DNA from: Sulfurovum indicum | GTDB lineage: Bacteria; Campylobacterota; Campylobacteria; Campylobacterales; Sulfurovaceae | DNA: 64,000 nt | Assembly: GCF_014931715.1 (NCBI RefSeq) | Contig: NZ_CP063164.1 | Span: 1,116,001 to 1,180,000, forward strand | Direction of reading: 5' to 3' | In this document: positions 23,796-32,861 of the stretch, in pieces | How positions within the stretch are numbered: position 1 is the first letter of the stretch | Layout of the letters: the number at the start of each line of letters is the position of its first letter | Program-made: the position numbers and the translations under genes | Notes under the pieces: generated by a model | Told to the model about the DNA's origin: nothing | The model's database searches: none | The model's input: only the letters and a program-made list of their open reading frames with translations

Positions 23796-24692
23796 ATGAT
23801 GAGCAAACTAAAATATGCACTATTTACCGGATGTACCGCAAAACAATCCACACCGGAGCTACTCTCATCTACCCTTGCAGTAGCCCAGAAGCTCGGTATT
23901 GAGATCACGATCCTCGAAGAGGCAAGCTGTTGTGGTGCCAGCCACCTTCAGGACTTCGATGAGTTCCTGGCACATGTACTCAATGCACGTAACATCTGTT
24001 ATGCGGAAAAGCTGGGACTTACGATGATCACTATCTGTAACACCTGTCAGCTTAACTCTGCCATGACCAAACATGCACTTGACACTGACCCTGAACTGAA
24101 AGCCAGAGTCAATGAGAAACTGGCTGAAGTCGGTCTTGAGTACAAAGGAACTTCAGAGATCAAACACTTCCTCTACTGTCTGATCGATGAGTATGGGCTT
24201 GAGAACATCAAAGAGAAGGTCAAAGTTCCGCTTAGCCACTTCAACATTGCACCGTTCTATGGTTGTCACAATATCCGTCCTTCCGAACTGCACCATAATG
24301 CAAACGGCGGGGAGAACCCTTACAACCCTACTTCTCTTGACCAGCTCATTGAAGCACTTGAGGGGAATCCTGTCAATTATGACCATAAGAACAAGTGCTG
24401 CGGTTTCCATGTTGAACTCCAGGCAAACCATACCTCAGAGGTCCTTGCAGGGAATGCCATGGTCGATGCCATTGACAACAACGCCGACCTTATGGTCACA
24501 CCATGTCCTCTCTGCCACCTCAAAATGGATACCTACCAGGATGACATCGGTCATGTTATCGGCCGTGATGTAGAACTTCCGGTACTTCATATGCCTCAAA
24601 TGGTCGCACTGGCACTTGGATGTACAGAAAAAGAGATCGGTCTGAACTTCCACGTTCAAAAAGCAACACACCTCTACTCCGAAACAGCGTAA
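23796..24692 (+). CDS. sdhE: Succinate dehydrogenase SdhE-type subunit (HdrB-like, two CCG domains)
   Basis: 298 residues with two CCG cysteine domains. The first is FTGCTAKQST...ASCCGASH...CNTCQ, the second FYGCHNIRPSE...NKCCGFH...TPCPLCHLKMD. These bind a non-cubane Fe-S cluster in heterodisulfide-reductase B and in the type-E quinone-reactive module, which attaches to the membrane through amphipathic helices instead of a haem b anchor. AAGGAGA precedes ATG 23796 (a second ATG follows immediately). It ends the operon. The name here is the anchor-type SdhE, not the flavinylation factor. Confidence 0.92.
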   Translation: MMSKLKYALFTGCTAKQSTPELLSSTLAVAQKLGIEITILEEASCCGASHLQDFDEFLAHVLNARNICYAEKLGLTMITICNTCQLNSAMTKHALDTDPELKARVNEKLAEVGLEYKGTSEIKHFLYCLIDEYGLENIKEKVKVPLSHFNIAPFYGCHNIRPSELHHNANGGENPYNPTSLDQLIEALEGNPVNYDHKNKCCGFHVELQANHTSEVLAGNAMVDAIDNNADLMVTPCPLCHLKMDTYQDDIGHVIGRDVELPVLHMPQMVALALGCTEKEIGLNFHVQKATHLYSETA

Positions 24693-24763
24693 ACAAACGC
24701 TTCCCCCTCGTTCTCACACTCAGCATGGAAGTGAGGGACGGGGAATCCACACTCATCTTACGC

Positions 24764-24769
24764 TATAAT
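24764..24769 (+). promoter_or_regulatory. -10 box immediately upstream of the patatin gene
   Basis: TATAAT is separated from ATG 24776 by only six bases (ATCTTC) and there is no Shine-Dalgarno sequence. A transcript starting six to eight bases after the box would begin at or next to the start codon, i.e. a leaderless mRNA. Confidence 0.5.
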
Positions 24770-24775
24770 ATCTTC

Positions 24776-25558
24776 ATGAACACAGACACACTCCAACAAA
24801 ACCCTTTCTCGCTAGTTCTCTCCGGAGGCGGTGCCCTGGGCATTGCCCATCTTGGTGTCCTGCACGATATGGAACACAAAGGGCTTTCCCCTTCTGAGGT
24901 CGTAGGGACCAGTATGGGCGGCATCATCGGTGCGTGTCTGAGCATCGGAATGGATGAAGCAATGATCTATGAACAGATACGCTCCTTTGTCAAGGTCTCC
25001 AACTGGATCAAGTTCTCCTTTTCGGGCAATGCGATCGTTGACAATGACAAGGTCGCCAGTATATTTACGACTCTTTTCGGTGAGAGAAAAATGGCAGATA
25101 CGCAAATACCGCTTAAACTTATTACAACCAATCTCAAAAGCGGCAAAAAACGTGTTTTTAGCGCTAAAGACAACGTCTACATCAAAGATGCGCTCTTGGC
25201 GAGCATGGCAATTCCGGGAGTATATGAAGAACATACCATTGAAGGCGAGGTCTACGGTGACGGTTTTTTATGTGAAAACCTTGGTATCAGTGAAACTTCA
25301 TACAAGGATGTTCTGGCTGTAGATGTACTCGGAGAGCACTCCTTTGAAAAAGAACTGCCCGACAATTTTTTTAAGACACACAATGTTCTGGAGATGTTCG
25401 AACGTTCTGTCAGACTGCTTATCTATAACCAGAGCAGGACGATATTGTCCTATACAGATAAAAATATAGTGCTTATAGAACCCCAAACCAAAGATTTCAG
25501 TACCTACCAGTTTCATAAACATGAAGCCATACGTACCTTGGGATTAGGACTCCTGTGA
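24776..25558 (+). CDS. Patatin-like phospholipase
   Basis: 260 residues. The oxyanion loop SGGGALGIAHLGVL, the nucleophile elbow GTSMGG (GxSxG) and the DG of the catalytic dyad in YGDGFL are all present. It is a serine lipid acyl hydrolase without signal peptide, of the RssA-like cytoplasmic group. The start is ATG 24776. Longer in-frame starts exist upstream, but they lie before the promoter and show no family similarity. Two upstream arginine-rich extensions are therefore ignored. Confidence 0.88.
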   Translation: MNTDTLQQNPFSLVLSGGGALGIAHLGVLHDMEHKGLSPSEVVGTSMGGIIGACLSIGMDEAMIYEQIRSFVKVSNWIKFSFSGNAIVDNDKVASIFTTLFGERKMADTQIPLKLITTNLKSGKKRVFSAKDNVYIKDALLASMAIPGVYEEHTIEGEVYGDGFLCENLGISETSYKDVLAVDVLGEHSFEKELPDNFFKTHNVLEMFERSVRLLIYNQSRTILSYTDKNIVLIEPQTKDFSTYQFHKHEAIRTLGLGLL

Positions 25559-25592
25559 ATAAGATATTTTATAATATTAAGGATGGCTCTTT

Positions 25593-26762
25593 ATGATCAC
25601 TGACGGATTCAGCTACCTGGCACTGCTGATGATGATCGCAGCAAGCATCGTCTACACCGAGAAAAAAACCCGTTACAACAAACTCTTTGAGTATCTCCCC
25701 TCAATCGTAATCATCTATTTTGTCATCATGTTATTATCTACATTTGGCATCTGGGAAAAAACTGAAGAGATCACAGCTGCATATAAAGCTCTCAAATCCA
25801 ATCTGCTCCCTGCCATGATCTTTCTTATGCTTCTTTCTGCCGATATGCGTGAGATACGAAAACTCGGTAAAAAGATGATACTCACATTTTTACTGGCGGC
25901 TGTAAGTATTTCACTCGGATTTATCGGTATGTATGCCCTTTTTCATACAGCCTTTGGCCCGGAGTCATGGAAACCCTTTGCCGCACTCTCCGGTTCCTGG
26001 ATGGGAGGAACAGGAAATATGGTCGCCATACAGGGCGCCTTGCACCTGCCTGACAGCGATATGGGTTATGCACTCCTTATTGACTCCATAGACTATGCCG
26101 TCTGGGTCATGGTACTCCTGGCACTGGTGCCTTTTGCAAAACGTTTCAATCGCTGGAGCGGAGCCGATACCTCCATCATTGATGAGGTAGGCAGAAAACT
26201 TGCACAGAAGGAAGAGCGCAGAGAGACGATGGATTTTGTTTCACTCTTTTTGCTTCTGGCTGCTGCCCTCTTTCTCTCTGCACTCTCCCAATTCCTGGCA
26301 GACTTCATGCCGACCACTGATTTTCTGACACATACCACCTGGGTCGTGATCATTGCGACTGTTGCAGGTATTCTCCTTGCCATGACCCCTCTGGCATCTC
26401 TTGGCGGAGCATCTGCTCTTGGGAATATGATGCTCTACCTTATCGTTGCACTGATCGCTTCACGGGCAAATTTTGCAGAACTTGCCCAGGCACCGCTCTA
26501 TATTGCAGCCGGTTTTGTGATCATCGCCATTCATGCACTCATCATGGTGATCTTTGCCAAACTTTTCAAACTTGACCTCTTCTCCCTGGGAGTTGCATCC
26601 CTGGCAAATATTGGAGGGGTTGCATCAGCCCCCATACTGGCTTCGGCATACTCCAGAGCACTCATCCCTATTGGTGTGCTTATGGCGATGATGGGATATA
26701 TTCTGGGAACGTTTGGCGGACTGGCGGTCGGGAAAGTATTGAAGATGATCGTACAGCAGTAG
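25593..26762 (+). CDS. DUF819 family membrane protein (YjcL-like)
   Basis: A 389-residue integral membrane protein with about ten helices and the GSWMGGTGNMVAI and GGASALGNMMLYLIV signatures repeated in the two halves, which indicate an inverted-repeat transporter fold. The central LANIGGVASAPILA loop is conserved in DUF819. Function is not established. Its position just upstream of a dipeptide epimerase gene suggests uptake or export connected with cell-wall peptides (inference). AAGGA precedes the ATG. Confidence 0.85.
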   Translation: MITDGFSYLALLMMIAASIVYTEKKTRYNKLFEYLPSIVIIYFVIMLLSTFGIWEKTEEITAAYKALKSNLLPAMIFLMLLSADMREIRKLGKKMILTFLLAAVSISLGFIGMYALFHTAFGPESWKPFAALSGSWMGGTGNMVAIQGALHLPDSDMGYALLIDSIDYAVWVMVLLALVPFAKRFNRWSGADTSIIDEVGRKLAQKEERRETMDFVSLFLLLAAALFLSALSQFLADFMPTTDFLTHTTWVVIIATVAGILLAMTPLASLGGASALGNMMLYLIVALIASRANFAELAQAPLYIAAGFVIIAIHALIMVIFAKLFKLDLFSLGVASLANIGGVASAPILASAYSRALIPIGVLMAMMGYILGTFGGLAVGKVLKMIVQQ

Positions 26763-26950
26763 CACTCCTTCAACCCGAAATATGCCGGAACAGAAATATA
26801 TCCATTCTTCTGCATAGTTGCTGTTGCGACCCCTGCTGTATCACCGCTCTTTCTCTATTTGCTGTGAAACGACCTTGACAAGAGTGCTCCGGGATAATCT
26901 CATGTTAATGCACTTTGGATAAAATTGCTTCAATACAGCGTAAAGGATCT

Positions 26951-27181
26951 ATGATGAATCTAACAGAAGAACAGTTAGCCAAGATCGCAAAAAAAGATGA
27001 GTATGAAGCGTTAAAAAAGAGACTTGTCCAAAAGCGCAAGGAGATGCTTGAAGATATCGAATTTGCAGAAAATGATTTCGATGAGTACCTCATAGAGCAG
27101 GAACGTGAAAAGCTCGCAAAAGAGATCAAAACACTTGCTGCGAATCTCAGAGAGATCGAAGAGTGGGAAGCGCTGGCATAG
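26951..27181 (+). CDS. Small charged coiled-coil protein
   Basis: A 76-residue highly charged helical protein (EEQLAKIAKKDEYEALKKRL and EREKLAKEIKTLAANLREIE) with no membrane helix, probably one long coiled coil. ATG 26951 has AAAGGA just upstream; a second ATG follows at 26954. The stop is one base before the start of the epimerase gene, so the two are coupled. Function unknown. Confidence 0.75.
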   Translation: MMNLTEEQLAKIAKKDEYEALKKRLVQKRKEMLEDIEFAENDFDEYLIEQEREKLAKEIKTLAANLREIEEWEALA

Positions 27182-27182
27182 A

Positions 27183-28250
27183 ATGAAAATAGCCTCCATC
27201 CGAACCATCCTCTTCAAAGCTCCACTGGAGACCCCTTTTGTCACTGCTCTCAGACGGGTGGATTCCCTTGAAGACCTTGTTGTCATTATTGAGGGTGATG
27301 ACGGCAGTATCGGTTACGGAGAAGGAGCCCCCACACCGCAGATCACCGGTGAGACCATCGGTTCCATGCAGGCAGCCATCGACTTCATCTCTCCACAACT
27401 GATCGGTAAGGAGATAGATGACTTTTCCTCCCTCATTTCTCTGGTACATACCACCATTGTCGGGAACACCACAGCAAAATCCGCACTTGAGATCGCCCTC
27501 TATGACCTCAAAGCCAAAGCTCAAAAACTGCCTCTTTACAAAATGCTTGGCGGCACAAGGAGAAGTTTCAGAACTGATATTACCATCAGTATGGGGGAGA
27601 CCGGGAAAATGGTCTCAGAGAGTCTGTCCGCGGTATCTCTGGGGTACGATACACTCAAAATAAAGATCGGTGACAACCCCCAAAAAGATGCAGAACGCAT
27701 CAAGGCTATCCATAAGGTACTGGAGGGAAAGGTCTCCCTCAGGCTTGATGCCAATCAGGGCTGGAGTGCCCAGGAGAGCGTGGCCCTTTTAGAGTCGCTC
27801 GAAAAAGAAGAGATTATGGCAGAATTTATTGAGCAGCCGGTGGCCGCAGATGACATAGAGGGCCTTAAGTACATCAAAGAGCGTGTACAGACTCCTCTAC
27901 TGGCTGACGAATCTGTCTTTTCACTCAAAGATGCCCGCAGGCTGCTTGAAATGGAGGCAGTAGATTACATCAATATCAAACTGGCCAAAACAGGCGGGAT
28001 CTCTCAGGCACTTGCGCTTGCAGATCTCTGTGCCTCTTACCAAGTCAAATGTATGGTAGGATGCATGCTTGAAGGTCCCATCTCCGTTGCTGCCGGTGTA
28101 CACCTTGCCTCTAGCAGAGCCGACACCGTTACGATGCTTGATCTCGATGCCGTTGCCCTGCTCGCTTCCCATTCGCTGAAAACCGATACACTCTTCAATG
28201 AGAGTGAGATCGTTTTAAGCGATACCGCCGGTATTGGTATATCACTTTAG
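27183..28250 (+). CDS. Dipeptide epimerase (L-Ala-D/L-Glu epimerase-like, enolase superfamily)
   Basis: 355 residues. The enolase-superfamily capping domain is followed by the barrel with the KxK base (LKIKIGDNP), metal ligands Asp in RLDANQGW, Glu in FIEQPV and Asp in LADES, and the second catalytic Lys in NIKLAKTGG. The last strand motif DLDAVALL replaces DMD and fits dipeptide epimerases. It would isomerise dipeptides such as L-Ala-D-Glu from murein recycling. The start ATG 27183 is one base after the previous stop. Confidence 0.9.
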   Translation: MKIASIRTILFKAPLETPFVTALRRVDSLEDLVVIIEGDDGSIGYGEGAPTPQITGETIGSMQAAIDFISPQLIGKEIDDFSSLISLVHTTIVGNTTAKSALEIALYDLKAKAQKLPLYKMLGGTRRSFRTDITISMGETGKMVSESLSAVSLGYDTLKIKIGDNPQKDAERIKAIHKVLEGKVSLRLDANQGWSAQESVALLESLEKEEIMAEFIEQPVAADDIEGLKYIKERVQTPLLADESVFSLKDARRLLEMEAVDYINIKLAKTGGISQALALADLCASYQVKCMVGCMLEGPISVAAGVHLASSRADTVTMLDLDAVALLASHSLKTDTLFNESEIVLSDTAGIGISL

Positions 28251-28325
28251 CATAGATCCGCTCTAATCTCTCCCATAAACAATTATGGTAAAATTCCACA
28301 ACTTTTTACCCCAAAGGATATTGAC

Positions 28326-29909
28326 TTGGTCGACATTCAACGATACTCGAAACAGAACATCAAAAATGACATTCTCTCAGGTGCACTGGTTGCCGTAGCA
28401 CTGGTCCCAGAAGCGATCGCCTTCTCCTTTATTGCCGGGGTTTCACCGGTTGTGGGGCTCTATGCAGCGTTTATCATCGGATTGATCACCTCCTTGCTGG
28501 GCGGTAAGCCGGGGATGATCTCAGGAGCAACCGGTTCGGTGGCAGTCGTCTTCGTCTCTCTCGGACTTTGGGTCAAACAGCACTATCCTGATCTTGACAC
28601 CGAAGCACTCTCCATCATGGTACTGCACTATATTCTCGTCACTTCAATCATTGCAGGACTCATACAGATCGCCATTGGTCTGATGAAGATGGGTAAATTC
28701 ATCCGTCTGGTTCCCCAGCCTGCCCTTTTCGGCTTTGTCAACGGTCTGGCCATCGTGATCGCTCTCGCACAGCTTCCTTTCCTTGCCCCGGCACACATCG
28801 AACAGTATCACTCATGGTTTGAGATCATCAAAGCCAGTCTGCAGGAAAATTATGTCATGTATATTATTATTGCTGTCACGATGCTGACCATGCAGTACCT
28901 TCCAAAAATAAGCAAAGCGGTCCCTGCCGGACTTGTAGCGATCGTTGTGATCACACTGGCCGTTTACTATAGCGGTATCGATACAAAGACCGTAGGGGAT
29001 ATGGCTGATCTCTCCCATGTCTCTTTTCCGCATTTTGTCATGCCTGATCTCTCTATTCTTTTGAGTTGGGAATCGCTGAAGGTTATTTTGCCTACTGCGG
29101 TCATCGTAGCACTTGTCGGACTTATCGAGTCTCTGCTTACACTCTCTGTACTTGATGAAATGGGTGGGAAACGCGGTTCGGGAAACAAGGAGTGTGTAGC
29201 GCTTGGTATCGGGAATACTACCTCCGGTCTCTTTGGCGGTATGGCAGGATGTGCGATGATCGGACAGTCTGTCATCAACTTCACCTCCGGCGGTCTCGGC
29301 AGACTCTCTTCCTTTACAGCTGCTCTCCTGCTTATCATCCTTGTGGTCAGTTTCTCTGATGTCATCTCGGCCATTCCTATTGCCGTACTGGTGGGGATCA
29401 TGTTCATGGTAAGCATCGGGACCTTCGAATTCTCCTCTCTCAAGCGTATCAAACACATGCCAAAATCCGATGCCTTTGTTCTGGTCGTTGTAACGATCAT
29501 CACTATTTTCGAAGACCTGGCAGTGGCGGTTATCGCCGGTATTATTATCTCTGCCCTCGTCTTTGCATGGGAGCATGCAAAGATCTTTTCCCGTACCCGG
29601 CAGGAAGGGAACAAAAAGATCTATGAACTGGATGGTCCTCTCTTCTTTGGCTCTGTAACCTCTTTTAATGAACAGTTCGATGTGGAAAATGACCCTGACG
29701 AAGTGGTTATAGACTTCAAAAAAGCCAGGGTCATGGACTCTTCGGGAGCCGAAGCGATCGATGCATTGACAGAAAAATACAGAAAAGCAGGGAAGAAACT
29801 GACACTCAGACACCTTTCAGAAGACTGTAAAAAGACACTGAAGATCGCCGGACCGTTCTGTACCTACGAAGAGGATGATCCGACCTATAAAGTTGCACAT
29901 AACGTATAA
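28326..29909 (+). CDS. SulP-family anion transporter with STAS domain
   Basis: 527 residues. About 12 membrane helices include the SulP signature region (GALVAVALVPEAIAFSFIAG, then SPVVGLYAAFI). The cytoplasmic C-terminal STAS domain (residues about 430-520) carries VMDSSGAEAID. SulP proteins move sulfate, bicarbonate or other anions; the substrate cannot be told. The start is TTG 28326 with AAAGGA seven bases upstream. Convergent with the histidine kinase gene, separated by 10 bp. Confidence 0.9.
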   Translation: MVDIQRYSKQNIKNDILSGALVAVALVPEAIAFSFIAGVSPVVGLYAAFIIGLITSLLGGKPGMISGATGSVAVVFVSLGLWVKQHYPDLDTEALSIMVLHYILVTSIIAGLIQIAIGLMKMGKFIRLVPQPALFGFVNGLAIVIALAQLPFLAPAHIEQYHSWFEIIKASLQENYVMYIIIAVTMLTMQYLPKISKAVPAGLVAIVVITLAVYYSGIDTKTVGDMADLSHVSFPHFVMPDLSILLSWESLKVILPTAVIVALVGLIESLLTLSVLDEMGGKRGSGNKECVALGIGNTTSGLFGGMAGCAMIGQSVINFTSGGLGRLSSFTAALLLIILVVSFSDVISAIPIAVLVGIMFMVSIGTFEFSSLKRIKHMPKSDAFVLVVVTIITIFEDLAVAVIAGIIISALVFAWEHAKIFSRTRQEGNKKIYELDGPLFFGSVTSFNEQFDVENDPDEVVIDFKKARVMDSSGAEAIDALTEKYRKAGKKLTLRHLSEDCKKTLKIAGPFCTYEEDDPTYKVAHNV

Positions 29910-29911
29910 AA

Positions 29912-29938
29912 AGAGGCTATTATTCTGAAATAACCTCT
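29912..29938 (-). terminator. Rho-independent terminator of the histidine kinase gene
   Basis: The hairpin AGAGG(C)TATT...AATA(A)CCTCT overlaps the kinase stop codon. On the minus strand it is followed by TTTTTAT, a U-tract. Read on the plus strand the T-tract is missing, so it should act mainly on the leftward transcript. Confidence 0.65.
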
Positions 29939-32574
29939 GATTCTACTATGATCTTCTCCTCAAAGTAAGTGCTGAAGATCTCTCTTAACGCCTCCAACTC
30001 TATCGGTTTGGAGAGGTAGCCCTCCATACCGGCCCCCATATATTTTGCCTTGTCTCCGCTGAGGGTGTTTGCCGTCAAAGCAATGATCGGAATATGTTCT
30101 TTACCGCTACTGTGTTCATAGCTCAATATCTTTGCTGTCGCTTCCATCCCGCCCATTACCGGCATCTCAATATCCATGAATATCATATCGAACGCTTCTC
30201 TCATGCGATATTCCAGTGCCTCCTGACCGTTTTTTGCAATACACACCTCTATACCGGCCTTGTTCAATACATTGGTGATCAGTTTTTGGTTAATTGGATT
30301 GTCTTCTGCGACAAGAACACGAATATCTTTAAAATATATCTGTTTTTTCTGCTCAGTACTCTCTTCTTTATCACGCAGCGCCTTCAGAGTTTTAGTAAAT
30401 GTAACCGGCTTATAGAGGATCTTGTCTATACGTGAACCGTACCGTCTGAGATTTTTTTTCTGCTCACCTGTTGAGATAATAACGATTTTGCTCTCTAAGT
30501 CCAAAAATTTATCGATCTCACCTTCTCTTTGATGGAACTTGTGATCGATAAAAAGAATATCGGGAAGCTCCCCTCTCTCTTTTGCAGCAAAAAGTGTTTT
30601 GGCAGTATAATGCTTGACCTTCGCACCGGTATGTGCAATATATCTCTCAAGATTCCTGTTGGTATCATACTCTATACCAATTTTGAAATCGAAAATCCCT
30701 GCTGTATACGTATGCATATCCTCAACAACTCTTCGTTCTGCACCTTCAGCATTTTGCAGTATAAGTGTAAAGTAAAAAGTCGAACCTTCTCCTTTTGTAC
30801 TGGTAAGACTGAGCTTGCCGCCCATCAGGTCGACAAGTTTACCGGAAATGGTAAGCCCAAGTCCTGTTCCACCATACTTTCTGCTTGTACTGACATCAGC
30901 CTGGGAAAATGCTGCAAAGATCTTCTTTTGCTGCTCTTTTGCAATACCGATCCCGGTATCAGAAACTGAGAATTTCACTTCTGTTTTGTCATTGCTTTCC
31001 GATACTTTCTCTATGGAAACACTCACTTTCCCATTCTTCGGAGTAAACTTTATCGCATTGCTTACAAGGTTGACGATCACTTGTGAGATCTTTGTAGGAT
31101 CGCCTTTCATACGTGTCGGCAGCTCCGGATCAATAAAAATGTTGAAGTCGATATTCTCTTTTAGCGCCTTACCGGCATAGGATTCCACAGAAGACTCAAA
31201 ATGCTCGATCGGATCAAATACCATATACTCCAGATCGATTTTCTGCGCCTTTATCTTGGCAAGATCAAGAATATCATTGACAATACTCAAGAGGTGTTCG
31301 GAACTTTTTTCAACCACAGAGAGAAACTCTCTTTGTTCTTCTGTCATCTCCGTTTCTTTAAGCAGCTGAGTAAACCCCACTATACCGTTAAGCGGAGTAC
31401 GTATCTCATGAGACATACTTGCCAGGAACATATCTTTGGTCTGATTTGCATCCTGTATCGCCTGTATCAGAAATCTATAGATCAAATTGAGATTGCCGTT
31501 CTCAATAAGATGTTTAAGCTTTTTTTGCTGATTTTGATCAAAGACCAGTTCAATATCCCGCAGTGTATCCTTATAGAGCTTTTTATTTTTGCTCTGGTCC
31601 ATATGCAGCGTGACAAGTTTGTATAAGAGCAGCAGGAACAGTATAGTACCGATGCCATAGCTGATAAGATCTATTTTTGCATTGGAGACACTCTCCAGGG
31701 CACTCTTTTCAATCTGCTCAAGAAGTATCGCCTCTACCTTACCGAAATACTCCATCTTTCTACTGATCTTATCCAGCCATGATACGACTGAAACCCTGTA
31801 TATCCCGCTCTTGGCATCCTCAAGTATCTGTCCACGTTCTTTTTTGAGAAGATCGGCATACGCTTCATGTGAAAGAAGTGCACGGAGATCTACCGCTGCA
31901 ACCGGATCAGGAACCATCTCAAAGTTTGGCTCTCTGTCATTTACCGTCACCTGCTCCCAGATCACTCTTTCCTTCTCTGTCATTGGATCTTTTTTCAGCA
32001 ATAGAGGGTAGATCAGTGTATTTTCAAGAACTGTATTTTCTCTCAATTCAATATGATTCTCATATAATAGCAGATAGTATGTCAAGACTTCAGAGTTCTG
32101 AGCCAGAGCCAACTCACTGAGCATGTAGGTAAACGGCATAAAGACTTCTCCGTGATACCCGTGAAAGAGAATATCCACCTTGTCACTTCTGAGACTCTCT
32201 ACCGATTCCCTAACATGACGCAATGCTCTATAGACACCTCTGAAATGGATCCTATAGGGGTGAAAAGCACTCTTTCCCTCTACCAGGCTTCTGAGTTCCA
32301 ATAATCTTCTATCTGTATCTTCCCTTGCACGCTTTATTCTTTCAAAACTGCTTTTTGAATGTATTGCCAGATAAGAAGCCGTATTGAGCCTCTCTTCATC
32401 TATCTTCTCAACTGCTTCAGCAACCTTCTTTAAAAAAACAGGAATATCTATACTTTTTTGTGACGCGGAATATTGTAGATAAGAAAGATACGTATGGTAA
32501 AAAAGAAGAGAAGTGAGCAGCGATACAAAAAGGATCAGCAGTTTGAGGAGAAATGTATGCTTTAATATTTTCAT
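29920..32574 (-). CDS. Hybrid sensor histidine kinase with NIT-like periplasmic domain
   Basis: 884 residues: membrane helix 7-27; all-helical periplasmic region 40-295, whose first part (KIDEERLNTASYLAIHSKSS) resembles nitrate/nitrite-sensing NIT domains; second helix 303-322; HisKA with phospho-acceptor in SMSHEIRTPLNG (H389); HATPase with NAIKF, DTGIGI and GTGLGL; a degenerate receiver-like segment (about 640-745); then an intact receiver with DIEMPVMGG carrying the phospho-Asp. No response regulator or HPt gene is adjacent. Signal identity is inference. Confidence 0.9.
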   Translation of the reverse strand: MKILKHTFLLKLLILFVSLLTSLLFYHTYLSYLQYSASQKSIDIPVFLKKVAEAVEKIDEERLNTASYLAIHSKSSFERIKRAREDTDRRLLELRSLVEGKSAFHPYRIHFRGVYRALRHVRESVESLRSDKVDILFHGYHGEVFMPFTYMLSELALAQNSEVLTYYLLLYENHIELRENTVLENTLIYPLLLKKDPMTEKERVIWEQVTVNDREPNFEMVPDPVAAVDLRALLSHEAYADLLKKERGQILEDAKSGIYRVSVVSWLDKISRKMEYFGKVEAILLEQIEKSALESVSNAKIDLISYGIGTILFLLLLYKLVTLHMDQSKNKKLYKDTLRDIELVFDQNQQKKLKHLIENGNLNLIYRFLIQAIQDANQTKDMFLASMSHEIRTPLNGIVGFTQLLKETEMTEEQREFLSVVEKSSEHLLSIVNDILDLAKIKAQKIDLEYMVFDPIEHFESSVESYAGKALKENIDFNIFIDPELPTRMKGDPTKISQVIVNLVSNAIKFTPKNGKVSVSIEKVSESNDKTEVKFSVSDTGIGIAKEQQKKIFAAFSQADVSTSRKYGGTGLGLTISGKLVDLMGGKLSLTSTKGEGSTFYFTLILQNAEGAERRVVEDMHTYTAGIFDFKIGIEYDTNRNLERYIAHTGAKVKHYTAKTLFAAKERGELPDILFIDHKFHQREGEIDKFLDLESKIVIISTGEQKKNLRRYGSRIDKILYKPVTFTKTLKALRDKEESTEQKKQIYFKDIRVLVAEDNPINQKLITNVLNKAGIEVCIAKNGQEALEYRMREAFDMIFMDIEMPVMGGMEATAKILSYEHSSGKEHIPIIALTANTLSGDKAKYMGAGMEGYLSKPIELEALREIFSTYFEEKIIVESEVISE

Positions 32575-32815
32575 ATTGACTCTTTCATTTGCTTATATGG
32601 ATTCCAAAGAAGAGATAGGAAAACAACAAAATGGTCTTTATCTTCCTCCATAGCAAAAAAGAGATCTTTTCTCTCTATAGGTCTGGCCGATCTTTATCGA
32701 ACAGTAAAGAAGAATATTTTTCTGTCACTCCTTCACACAAAGTTTAAATTTCAATATTGGGACACTTCATTATACTCCGATAAATATTAAATTATTTAAT
32801 ATTTGATGTTACACA

Positions 32816-32821
32816 TATAAT
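32816..32821 (+). promoter_or_regulatory. -10 box upstream of the rhodanese gene
   Basis: TATAAT 40 bp before ATG 32862, in a 287-bp divergent gap that contains further AT-rich sequence (AATATTAAATTATTTAAT). No -35 is seen. AAAGGA is the ribosome-binding site. Confidence 0.5.
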
Positions 32822-32861
32822 ACACATACCTCATGGTAGTATCAAAACAAAAAGGATTTTC

